From Saccharomyces mikatae IFO 1815 (taxonomy: Eukaryota > Ascomycota > Saccharomycetes > Saccharomycetales > Saccharomycetaceae), in NCBI RefSeq assembly GCF_947241705.1, contig NC_079268.1:496001-560000 (forward strand): 64,000 bases of DNA. The letters are read 5' to 3'. Position numbers and translations under genes: made by a program. The notes under the pieces were generated by a model. That model did no database searches. It was not told where the DNA came from and saw nothing but the letters and a program-made list of their open reading frames with translations. Positions 8,320 through 16,917 of this stretch are shown in pieces. Each line of letters opens with the position of its first letter. Positions within the stretch are counted from its first letter, which is position 1.

Positions 8320-10200
8320 ATGAACTCTTCAAATTCTTCTGACATTTATTCCATAAATTCATTCAGCTATTTGAATCAAACATCACAAGGTGTAATTTCA
8401 GGTAACTCTACCTTGGCAAATGTTATAAACTTTCCTTATAGATTAGGACTATCCTTTGTGGGTGCTGTACACTTACAATACGAGCAAACTGTCATATCTG
8501 AGGAGATTTCTCCCACTTTAAGATCCGTGTTTGATACAATAGGGTTCTTTTTCAGTCCTTATGCCATATTTTGCTTTGTAATCGCTATTTTACTGAACCG
8601 ATTCGTCGTATTTTATGCTGTTCTCACAAACGGTGCTAGGCGTACATTACCGATATGGTTAATCAATGCTTTTCACATATCAGCGGTAGTTATTTTGACA
8701 ACGGTATCCATAGGCCCTTTGTTCTTGGGAAGCACTTACAACACACTAGGAGACCATGGTTTTGCCCAAGGAAAAGTTTTACTGAATATATTTTATGCTT
8801 TTGCGTACTCCTATTGTGTTGAAACCATATTCACAATTATGCGCAATTCCACTCCTTTGGAAGGTACCGATTATTCTTTGTTTGAACTTTCAATTCAATT
8901 TTACACGATGACCAATAATAACATTAAACTTATAGATTCTCCCGATTACATTATAGATTGTTCAATGGCTATCTTGAGCAGAATACTAATCCACCTGGTA
9001 GAAATTTTCAGGCTCAGACATTATCGATTAATTTTCAGTACTATTATGAACCTCTGTCATATTTTTTACTTGGGTATAAGAATCAAGCAAGATGGCTGGA
9101 GGAGCCTTCCATTTTCAGTGAAATTTAGACACTTCCCAAAATTATTCTCAATCTTCATCATCTGCATATCATTATTGATTTTTGAGCTGTCATGCTTAGT
9201 CAGATGGGATCCATTTGGAAAGTCTCATAACTCTTGTGAACTTTTACAATTTTACCCACTCAGTAGAAATTGGAAAAAGTATCTAAATTACACAGGAGAA
9301 GAAGATTTTTCAGCCATGGCCACTAAGTTTGCACTACTATTGTGCTCAGGGACTGAACTAATGGAGAAGGGTATACGAAGAGAATTTCCTACTGTTAATA
9401 TCCCGGGCAGTGTTAATGAAAGGTTCTTCATTAGTGGCTATTTAAATGAACTTGCCAAACCATTAAAGGAGGATATGCCTATTGATTGCTCAGAAAACCA
9501 TTCATCGATATCAAAGCATAGACTTTTTTCTATATTACCGAATTTTTTAATATTCGTAATGAAGAAGTTTGTAGGTCTAGTGTTCTTTATCTTTAAAGAT
9601 AACAAGAACCAGGAAGATCGCGATAACGAGACATCAAAATTATTAAAGGCCGGTGGAACGGGTTTTTTGGATAATAACGAACGTAAAAATGTCGACCACA
9701 AAGATGTTACTGAATTACTGAACACATCCGATGAAGACTTTTCTGAAGATTACGAACCTTCTGAAGTCGAGTCACTCAAGGATTTCGATGAGGAGTATTT
9801 GAATGAAGGCTCACCTGATTTTAGCGATACGCGGGACACCCTGCTTGATTTATTCTCTGCACAAGATGCTGAAGTTCCTACAGATTATAATTGGGTCGTT
9901 TCAACTAGTCATATTCTTCAACAAAAGCTACTGCTAAATAAACCTATGACAAGAGCATATTTCGTAAAAACAACATCAAGAGAAGCGAATGAGCCTTTTG
10001 GCACAGAGACTGATTTTGATTTATCTTGTGCAGTATGCAAAGTCAATGAAAGAAATACAATACTATGGCCTTGTCGATGTTTTGCTCTTTGTGAAGACTG
10101 TAGAATTTCTTTGGGCTTACGTGGTTTCAGCACTTGTGTATGTTGCAGGGGTAAAGTTCATGGGTACTGTAAAGTTCACCAATTTTCTGAAAATAAGTAA
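8320..10200 (+). CDS. ASI1: Asi1, inner nuclear membrane RING ubiquitin ligase subunit
   Basis: The start at 8320 (MNSSNSSD) gives 626 residues, close to the 624 of S. cerevisiae. Upstream in-frame codons back to 8248 contain no ATG. The N-terminal half carries about five hydrophobic segments (for example SPYAIFCFVIAILLNRFVV, FHISAVVILTTVSIGPLFLG). An acidic linker (EDYEPSEVESLKDFDEEYL) leads to a C-terminal RING-type zinc domain in the last ~55 residues, CAVC...CRC...CEDC...CVCC...CKVH. With Asi2 and Asi3 it forms the Asi E3 complex, which degrades mislocalised membrane proteins and latent Stp1/Stp2 in amino-acid sensing. All zinc ligands appear present. Confidence 0.95.
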   Translation: MNSSNSSDIYSINSFSYLNQTSQGVISGNSTLANVINFPYRLGLSFVGAVHLQYEQTVISEEISPTLRSVFDTIGFFFSPYAIFCFVIAILLNRFVVFYAVLTNGARRTLPIWLINAFHISAVVILTTVSIGPLFLGSTYNTLGDHGFAQGKVLLNIFYAFAYSYCVETIFTIMRNSTPLEGTDYSLFELSIQFYTMTNNNIKLIDSPDYIIDCSMAILSRILIHLVEIFRLRHYRLIFSTIMNLCHIFYLGIRIKQDGWRSLPFSVKFRHFPKLFSIFIICISLLIFELSCLVRWDPFGKSHNSCELLQFYPLSRNWKKYLNYTGEEDFSAMATKFALLLCSGTELMEKGIRREFPTVNIPGSVNERFFISGYLNELAKPLKEDMPIDCSENHSSISKHRLFSILPNFLIFVMKKFVGLVFFIFKDNKNQEDRDNETSKLLKAGGTGFLDNNERKNVDHKDVTELLNTSDEDFSEDYEPSEVESLKDFDEEYLNEGSPDFSDTRDTLLDLFSAQDAEVPTDYNWVVSTSHILQQKLLLNKPMTRAYFVKTTSREANEPFGTETDFDLSCAVCKVNERNTILWPCRCFALCEDCRISLGLRGFSTCVCCRGKVHGYCKVHQFSENK

Positions 10201-10500
10201 CATTGTACCAATCTTTTCATGGCGTTTGAAGGAAGTTTACATAAAAGAAAATTCAGAATGGTTGTTATACCTATAATTTTTAAATACCAAGCTTTTAAAC
10301 ATCATTTAATATATGAAATATAAAGCTTTTTCGCATTTGGCGGATGCTCAAATTCCAATTGTATTAAACATTTCGTATCATTAGTGTATATAAAAGTATC
10401 TGTGGCGGTTATATCATTAGAGGGGGGGGAAATATAAACTATACATCGATTTGTGGTCCGTTCCGTATCTATGGCATATTAGTTTCAGCAGTATTACGAT

Positions 10501-12279
10501 CTAATGGTGGAACAAACGGATTGGATTTTCAACATAGACGAGATCGAATGAATCCGCAGCTGAAAAGACAACTTTGTCCATGACAGAACCAGAAGGAGCA
10601 GCAATATACTTGACACCAGATTTGACGGCTCTGTAAACATTGTCTGGGAATGGGAAAAAAGCATCTGATGATAACGAAACATTGGTTAGTTTACCCAACC
10701 ATTCTTTTCTTTCTTCTGGAGTAAATGGCTTTGGAATGTCCTCAAACTTGGATTGGTACTCAGATAATTCTGGTTCTTCGGTTGGGATTTGACCAGTTAC
10801 GAACAAATCGATAGCATTGGATTTTTCTGGTCTTTTAACGCCCTTAGCCCATTTGATTTCCAAGACTCTAGGATGTTGTCTGAACCACCAATTATCAGCC
10901 TTTTCACCAGCCAATCTTGTACAATGGATTCTAGATTGTTGACCAGCACCCAACCCGACAACCATACCATTTCTTGCGTAACACACAGAGTTAGATTGGG
11001 TATATTTGATAGCAATAGTAGCAACCGTTAGGTCAATTATGGCTTGTTCAGTTAGATTTTTATTTTGGGAAACAATTTCTTTGAAGGTTGATTGATTGAT
11101 TATTGCATCATTCCTCTTTTGCTCTAAAGTTACTCCGTATACTTGTCTTCTTTCGACAGCGTCTGGAACATAGTTTGGATCAATCTGTAAGATGCAGTAC
11201 TTACCTCCCTTCTTCTTGGATAAGATGGCCAATGCCTCAGGCTCGTAGCCTGGGGCAATAACACCATCAGAAACTTCTCTTGAGATAATCTTAGCAGTTG
11301 GAACATCAACTATATTAGAAAGAGCGATCCAGTCACCGAAAGATGACATTCTATCAGCACCACGGGCTCTAGCATAGGCACATGCCAATGGAGATAAGTT
11401 TTCAATATCAGACACGAAATAAACTTGCTTTTCAACATCAGACAATGGAATACCCACTGCAGCACCAGCTGGTGAAACGTGTTTGAAAGAAGCTGCAGCT
11501 GGCAAATTTAATGAGGCGGATAATTCCTTCACTAATGGCCAGGAATTCAGGGCATCCAACAAATTAATGTAACCTGGTGAACCACATAGTACCTTAAAAG
11601 GTAGACTGTCTTGTTCACTGACGTAAGCTTGAGCCGGTTTTTGGTGTGGGTTAGCACCATAACGTAATGTGATTTGAGCTTGACCTTCAGAATATTGCTT
11701 TCTGAAGAAATCAGAAATCGCGGCATCATAATCAGCTGTGTGTTCGAAAGCTTTCAATGCCAACCTGTTTCTCAGATCTTGAGAAATTTCACCATTACCA
11801 GATAGTTCGCTCAAAAATTCTGAATAATCCTTTGGATCAGACAAAATAGTGACTCTAGTGTGGTTTTTAGCAGCAGCTCTCAATAGAGTAACACCGCCAA
11901 TGTCAATTTCTTCGACAGCTTCTGGGATAGTTACGCCCACTTTGGCTACAGTTTCTTTGAATGGGTATAAGTTACAAACGACGAAATCCACTTTTTCAAT
12001 GTGCTGTTCCTTCAAATCCTTTTCATCACTATCAATGTCTCTAGCAAGAATACCACCATGAACCGCTGGATGCAAAGTTTTCACTCTACCTCCCAACATT
12101 TCTGGGGCGTGTGTGATGGCAGAAACGTCTTCGATTGGAAAACCAGCATCACGAATCATACGAGCAGTTCCACCGGAAGCAAGGATTCGAACATCCTTTT
12201 CGATTAGACCTCTGGCTAAATCAAGTAGACCTGTCTTGTCATAGACGGATAGAATTGCTGTTTTTGTGTACTTTGCCAT
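10501..12279 (-). CDS. ADE17: AICAR transformylase / IMP cyclohydrolase
   Basis: Starting at [15 protein letters not shown] gives 592 residues, the Ade16/Ade17 length; the 13 upstream in-frame codons lack an ATG. It catalyses the last two steps of de novo purine synthesis: formylation of AICAR using 10-formyl-THF, then ring closure to IMP. The N-terminal MGS-like cyclohydrolase domain spans about residues 1-145 ([15 protein letters not shown], ggVKTLHP region). The transformylase follows, with the catalytic Lys-His pair in [13 protein letters not shown] and conserved [15 protein letters not shown] (Gcn4/Bas1) motifs lie upstream. Codon bias suggests high expression. The paralogue Ade16 would be elsewhere in the genome. 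ADE17 rather than ADE16 is chosen from synteny. Confidence 0.96.
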   Translation of the reverse strand: MAKYTKTAILSVYDKTGLLDLARGLIEKDVRILASGGTARMIRDAGFPIEDVSAITHAPEMLGGRVKTLHPAVHGGILARDIDSDEKDLKEQHIEKVDFVVCNLYPFKETVAKVGVTIPEAVEEIDIGGVTLLRAAAKNHTRVTILSDPKDYSEFLSELSGNGEISQDLRNRLALKAFEHTADYDAAISDFFRKQYSEGQAQITLRYGANPHQKPAQAYVSEQDSLPFKVLCGSPGYINLLDALNSWPLVKELSASLNLPAAASFKHVSPAGAAVGIPLSDVEKQVYFVSDIENLSPLACAYARARGADRMSSFGDWIALSNIVDVPTAKIISREVSDGVIAPGYEPEALAILSKKKGGKYCILQIDPNYVPDAVERRQVYGVTLEQKRNDAIINQSTFKEIVSQNKNLTEQAIIDLTVATIAIKYTQSNSVCYARNGMVVGLGAGQQSRIHCTRLAGEKADNWWFRQHPRVLEIKWAKGVKRPEKSNAIDLFVTGQIPTEEPELSEYQSKFEDIPKPFTPEERKEWLGKLTNVSLSSDAFFPFPDNVYRAVKSGVKYIAAPSGSVMDKVVFSAADSFDLVYVENPIRLFHH

Positions 12280-12448
12280 ATTTGATGATGATATGTGCTT
12301 TGATACCAAAACTAGCAAAATATCTCAAGTTGTAATCACGTCCGACATTAAATGTTCTACGTACAGAAGTAGAATTGAAACGAGAGTATATTTATATACT
12401 TAAACCCGAACGTGATGTGCTCATCCGAATATTAACAAGTTATGAGAG

Positions 12449-12454
12449 GAGTCA
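12449..12454 (-). promoter_or_regulatory. TGACTC motif (Gcn4/Bas1 type) upstream of ADE17
   Basis: GAGTCA on the plus strand, TGACTC in the ADE17 direction, about 170 bp upstream of its start. Bas1/Pho2 activates purine genes through TGACTC, so the site is plausible. A second copy lies at 12578-12583. Confidence 0.5.
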
Positions 12455-12577
12455 ATTCATTTTTTGGGTAGGCTGAGATACATAGCAGGGTCTTCTCTCC
12501 GAATAACATACTACTGACTTCTTCAATGACTTAACTTGGCATGATTAATATTGTTCGTTCCCACTAAAGGAAAAAAA

Positions 12578-12583
12578 GAGTCA
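12578..12583 (-). promoter_or_regulatory. Second TGACTC motif upstream of ADE17
   Basis: GAGTCA on the plus strand about 300 bp upstream of ADE17. A pair of these motifs is typical of adenine-regulated yeast promoters; function is inferred only. Confidence 0.4.
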
Positions 12584-12705
12584 AAGATAGCGCTGCACAC
12601 TTTAGATTCGCACGCTAATAGAAAGCGAAGGAAAATGAAAAAATAAGAAGAAAAAGAAAAATACATTCAAGTGTTTTTATCGATGTATATATGGTTCTAA
12701 TTAGC

Positions 12706-13319
12706 TTATTTTCTGTATCTTCATAGAGACAAGGTATTCCGCTTCTCCCACGTTTTCCATCTCCCTGGCTTAGTACAGCTGAATTTGAGGCCCTCATTGT
12801 TACCTCTAGACTTTTTACCAGTGGCAATCAAACCTCTAGCTTCACGGTGCTTGCAAACTGGGTTCCAAATCCAATTATAACGAGCGTCTCTTCTGATAGC
12901 CTTGCGTTGAGGGTCGACCAAGATAACTTCGAAATATTTGTAAGTAGACTCTTAGTTAACCAAATAGGAGTTCGAAACTCTCAGGTTAGCAGCGTGACGA
13001 CCAAATCTCTCTTCAGCTGTAGCTCTCAAAGATTTTTGGTAATTTAAGTCATTAACACCTTGGTTAGTTGGCTTGCCGTAAGTAGCACCTTTTGAAACAG
13101 GCCTCTTTCTATGACCTCGTCTAACTCTGAGACAGTAAATAACAAGACTTTGCTTGGCTTTGTAACCTAATCTTCTAGCTTTGTCTGGTCTAGTTGGTCT
13201 AGCAGCTACGTGAATGACATTCCTTCGTCTGTATTTCCAGACTCTGGCTCTCTGTAAAAATCTTAAAACATCGGATTGCTTTATTCTTTTTAGCTCTTCT
13301 AAATATCTCTAGGTTCCAT
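12706..13319 (-). pseudogene. RPL15B: RPL15B pseudogene (60S ribosomal protein eL15)
   Basis: The minus strand encodes clear eL15 sequence over its whole length ([44 protein letters not shown]) in the syntenic position of RPL15B, next to ADE17. The family protein is 204 residues. Here the ATG at 13319-13317 is followed by a one-base deficit within the first seven codons. The usual Gln of the VNQDSTYKYF segment is a TAA stop (12954-12952), and the conserved Trp five codons from the end is a TGA stop (12723-12721). Residues normally invariant in eL15 are also altered, for example ICDPVHKHRE became [10 protein letters not shown], and HKFNNTKAGRR became [11 protein letters not shown]. Several independent lesions plus relaxed substitutions indicate real decay rather than a sequencing error. 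Growth would then rely on RPL15A elsewhere. Confidence 0.93.
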
Positions 13320-14187
13320 TGATTATGCAAGATATAAATGACGTCTGCTTTTACATAGAAAAACGTTAGTTACTAATTTAGCTACTACTTTTCAATGCTA
13401 AAAGTTTTAATTTAATGAGTTGAGTTAAACAGAACTGAATAAGAAAATAATCAGGGTAATTACAAAAGGACAAACTAGTATACCAGCTTACTACAAGGGC
13501 AGTGTAGTATTGTGCCAATTGACTCAGACAGGAAAGAAATGGAACGTTTATTTTTATTTCCAAAACAGGCCTCCCCCGCCTCTTTTGAAAGTAGTGTAGC
13601 TGCTTTATTCATATGATTGCATCTAAAACATTAAGACGGCAGCACGGACCCAGCAAAACTCCCGGTCATATACTCCCTAGTAGGAAAAAAGCGAACACAA
13701 CAGGAAACATTTTCCTAATCTATATTTCAGGCGACCTGGATAAATACTTGGCTGCGAAGACAGGGTTGCCTAGAGGCAATGCTGCCACAAACCAGTATCG
13801 ATAGCACATTTCTGCAAGCCACTCTGATGAAGCTATTTGTTGCGAATTTAACCTCCGTCAAAAGTATGTTGGCCAGAATGTCTCCCTCCTCCCCCTTGAG
13901 CTTCGCGTTCTAGAACGCGAAGATTGCGAAACACGCCTCGAAGCTGACGTAGAGCATACTTTTTTGCACTATTGCCTAATGCAGAAACGACATTACCATA
14001 TTGGTGAAAAATACAATGGCTAGTTTGATCTATTTTTGGCTTTAGATGTTTCGAGAGTGAAAAGTGGAAAAAAGTATATAAACAATGAGAATTCGAACTA
14101 GGTTTCTACTTTACAGCTTACAGGAAATTATCTTCGTGATATAATTAACCAAAAAAACAAACCAAATACAAATTTACTCAATATAAA
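13320..14187. other. Intergenic upstream of NCW1
   Basis: About 870 bp. It contains a small ATG frame at 13613-13804 with no recognisable features, a GC-richer patch around 13860-13960 with a perfect palindrome (13901-13922), and a TATA-like AGTATATAAACAA at about 14074-14086 that fits the NCW1 promoter. Confidence 0.5.
13901..13922. promoter_or_regulatory. 22-bp perfect palindrome with HSE core
   Basis: The half-site CTTCGCGTTCT is followed directly by its exact inverse AGAACGCGAAG. The centre TTCTAGAA is a perfect TTCnnGAA heat-shock-element pair, and further GAA triplets lie just downstream (GATTGCGAAACACG, CTCGAAGC). It sits about 265 bp upstream of NCW1, so it could bind a dimeric or trimeric factor such as Hsf1. 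Function is inferred. Confidence 0.45.
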
Positions 14188-14430
14188 ATGGCCAGCAGTA
14201 CTTCCGCCTCCTCCTCTATCGGTACCAACAGCGCCTTAGTTTCCACCAACGTTGTTGCTGCATCTTCTGTCTCTGCCACCACTAGTAGCAGTGCCTCCAA
14301 AAACAGCACTAGCACAAGTGCTTCCAAGAACGCTGCCCCAGGTATGGTCGTTAATCCTGTCTCCTGGAAATATGGTATCGTCATGGCTGCCTTTGCTGCC
14401 GGTTCTTTTGTTCTAGGTGCCGGTATCTAA
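14188..14430 (+). CDS. NCW1: Small Ser/Ala-rich cell-wall type protein (NCW1-like)
   Basis: The frame has 80 codons, a clean ATG in an A-rich context, and a TATA-like element about 110 bp upstream. Codon choice is that of highly expressed yeast genes. About 50 residues of Ser, Ala and Thr (possible O-mannosylation region) lead to APGMVVNP and a C-terminal hydrophobic stretch YGIVMAAFAAGSFVLGAGI, which resembles a GPI-attachment signal. No N-terminal signal peptide is visible, which is odd for a secreted protein. The position matches S. cerevisiae YMR122W-A, reported as a cell-wall protein. The name rests on synteny and composition. Confidence 0.75.
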   Translation: MASSTSASSSIGTNSALVSTNVVAASSVSATTSSSASKNSTSTSASKNAAPGMVVNPVSWKYGIVMAAFAAGSFVLGAGI

Positions 14431-14799
14431 GAAATTTTCTGGCGTTCTTCTTTTTCATCTGACATATTGCACTACTAAAGAAAATGATTGGGCAGAAAGG
14501 TTAATCAAGGGTAGCAATTTCATAAACGGGCTGACACCTAGCGCCCAATCGAACTGAAGAAGAAACTGGCGGTGATTGTATATTTTTATATATTTAGGTC
14601 AATTGGGCCGTTGCATGATTTCTGTAGGTTATTCTAATATAAAGTTATTTATTAATACAATAACTACATTTAAATTAGTTTAAAACGAGAATAGTTTTCC
14701 ACTCTATTTCGCTATATTATGTAGCAAACGGGAAAAAAGAGCGTCTGCAGGACCTGAGCGCTAGGAAAAAGCTCTAGGTCGGTAAGAGTAAAGCCAAGA

Positions 14800-15276
14800 A
14801 TGATTACGTCTGCAACGACACTAAATACGTTGGAAGGACTCCAAACGAAAGAAGGTCTATGTAATATTGCTTAGATACCAAATGAATGTTCAACTTTGTA
14901 GTCAAGATTGTATCTTCTTCTTTATGACGGAGTGGATGATAATGGTAAACTAGCGAACTCTCTGAGCGAAACTGGTATCACGATAGAAAACCAATTAATC
15001 TGAAATGCTCAGATCTTGCCACAGGCGTACTTTGCCCTGTTCCTTCACTCGAAACTCTCAGAAGAGGTGATCAGAACAAAAATTACTCAAGAAATAACTC
15101 GCTGTTTCGTGGCATACAAGGTTTTCAAGCAGGACACTTTGGCGGTAAGACAATGTGCAAGCTATTCGCTAAAAAGTACCCTGAATATGGAAAACTCGGA
15201 TCGTCATCCCGATTATGGTCGGTTATTTCCGAACAAATCTATAACTAGATATCTTCCTGAAAATAGACTCTTATAG
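14800..15276 (+). pseudogene. Decayed reading frame of unknown identity
   Basis: From the ATG at 14800 one frame can be followed for 159 codons to the TAG at 15274-15276, interrupted only by TAG (14875), TAG (14902) and TGA (15001). The conceptual product is not low-complexity (ALFLHSKLSEEVIRTK, AYKVFKQDTLAVRQC, NSDRHPDYGRLFPNKS) and looks like a normal soluble protein. The longest uninterrupted part is 15004-15276. I do not recognise the family. Its location between NCW1 and a decayed NCW1 copy suggests a locally duplicated or lost gene. It may also be a chance frame. Confidence 0.4.
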
Positions 15277-15623
15277 AGTTAGAAGTAGGAGGTTGCATTG
15301 TTGACGTTTTCATTATAAGATGTTTATGTTCTTTTTTCTCGAGGGAAAATTCTAATGCACTCACATTTTAGGAGAAGTGAGCAAATAAAGCGCTTATACC
15401 GCGTTTGTTTGTCCTCACATATCAACTGCTTACTTTTTTGAGTTGGATATCACAAGCCTGACAAAGATATCATGTTTGCCTACTTTTTCTCGTATACAGT
15501 TGCGTGTAAAATGCTAAATACTTTAATTCCTTAACCGTGCCTCATGTGAACCTGAATGAACTCTCCCCAGGATGCATTGGTTCAGTATTTACGAGAATAT
15601 CTCCCGATAGCGGTCCCGTCACT

Positions 15624-15767
15624 TATACTAAGAAAAATAACGCTGTTAGTATGATTGCTAACCCTGTCACCTCAAATTACGGAATCATTACTGTTGCGTT
15701 TGCCGCTGTTTCCTTCATCCCGGGTATTGTCTACGAAATTTCTGCAAGAAATACGCAGTCAAAATAA
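15624..15767 (+). pseudogene. Decayed second copy of the NCW1-like gene (3' part)
   Basis: The frame ending at 15767 contains NAVSMIANPVTSNYGIITVA and then FAAVSFIPG, which aligns with the NCW1 C-terminus NAAPGMVVNPVSWKYGIVMA then FAAGSFVLG, residue for residue over about 30 positions. The upstream Ser/Ala-rich part is not recognisable. The frame extends back to about 15537 without an ATG in a suitable place. Beyond the match it reads through the normal stop for another 15 codons. It is best read as a tandem duplicate that has lost its start and low-complexity domain. It lies about 1.2 kb downstream of NCW1 in the same orientation. Confidence 0.7.
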
Positions 15768-16059
15768 CTATAATCTTTTTTTTATCTTTTTACTTATCAT
15801 TTTTTACTCAAGTTTCTATCATATGGTGAGAATGTGAAAACATACACTAAGAGTGTACATGTTTTAAAGAATATGTTTTAACCGTCCTCTTTTTTTGCCT
15901 CTTTACGTGTGTTTACCCGGGTATCATCTATCTTTCGACAAAGGAAACTCAAATAAAGAAAAATATAGAGATGGTCTTCTTCCTCGAAGACAATACAAGC
16001 GCATCTAATTGACTAGCGTATAGCGTCACAAGGAAACATACATCAAAAAGCTGTTGATA

Positions 16060-16428
16060 ATGGCTAATTTTTTTGTTAAATTGTGGGAAAGTGTGTTCGA
16101 ACCAGGGACCTCCCCTCAGCTAATCATTGCCACGCACGTATCGTTTGTTGCATTACTGTTGACTCTAATTTGGCTCATTTATGCCACAAACGGGAACATA
16201 CACTTTTATGTTCTCTTCGGTATATCGCTTCTGCTCTGGATCACTGTCATCTGGTTCATAAACGAATTGTCACAGGTTAAATTGAAGGATAATGTTGAAC
16301 TGGACAACGCTGCCAATAAGAAGGATTCAAACGCCATAAAGAACAACGAAAAGGACAATGAAGAAGGAGGAAACTCCTCAAGTACCTCCAGACCGACTCA
16401 AACGCATTCTAGGTCGAGAAAAGCATAG
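16060..16428 (+). CDS. PKR1: Pkr1, V-ATPase assembly factor
   Basis: The start MANFFVKLWESVF at 16060 gives 122 residues, the S. cerevisiae length. Pkr1 is an ER membrane protein required for assembly of the V-ATPase Vo sector. After a conserved N-terminal amphipathic stretch (FVKLWESVFEPGTSPQ), two membrane segments are evident, about residues 24-43 (ATHVSFVALLLTLIWLIYA) and 48-68 (FYVLFGISLLLWITVIWFI). A charged, Asn/Lys/Glu-rich cytosolic tail completes the protein. The two codons upstream in frame (TTG ATA) are not part of the gene. Typical tail-anchored hairpin layout; the frame is intact. Confidence 0.95.
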   Translation: MANFFVKLWESVFEPGTSPQLIIATHVSFVALLLTLIWLIYATNGNIHFYVLFGISLLLWITVIWFINELSQVKLKDNVELDNAANKKDSNAIKNNEKDNEEGGNSSSTSRPTQTHSRSRKA

Positions 16429-16917
16429 ACAAATACATAATTGACTACGTAGTTATTGTTATTATTTGTATAGTATAACAATTCCGGGTAAATGTCTAAA
16501 TTCAAATTCTTTTTCTGTTCCAGGGTCTCCCCTGATATTTTCTTTTTCGCTTTTCATTCTTTTCAATTTAAAATTTTGGGCCTAATGATTGATAAATTAA
16601 GCACATGCAGAAAACATTGACAAGGCGATCGGACTAGAATAGTCTTTTATTATATTGTGCACTCCTAATTATAAAGGAATAAATATTTCAAATAGTTGGC
16701 TCAAAAATACGTTGCATCGAAATAGAAGGTCCTTTTTATTTTCTTTTTCTCTTTTTCTTTTCTTTTTTGGATTACGGCTATAGTTGACTTTGGAGCTTTC
16801 TTTCATTGGTTTCCAACAAGCTACTAATAGTCCTAGAAAACTTGGATAGGTACTTCCTAATCCAATAAAATAATCCAGGTGAAAGTCGTTATAAAGTATA
16901 CATAAACAGATTGAAAA
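16429..16917. other. Intergenic between PKR1 and EPO1
   Basis: About 490 bp with T-rich and pyrimidine-rich runs (16725-16770) in the EPO1 upstream region. I see no RNA gene or repeat of note. Confidence 0.5.

Noticed and set aside
12721-12921. 66-codon minus-strand frame as a separate gene
   Set aside because: It is the 3' part of the RPL15B pseudogene, bounded by its internal stops.
13613-13804. 63-codon ATG frame upstream of NCW1
   Set aside because: No recognisable domain or composition signal, and an unremarkable length for a chance frame.
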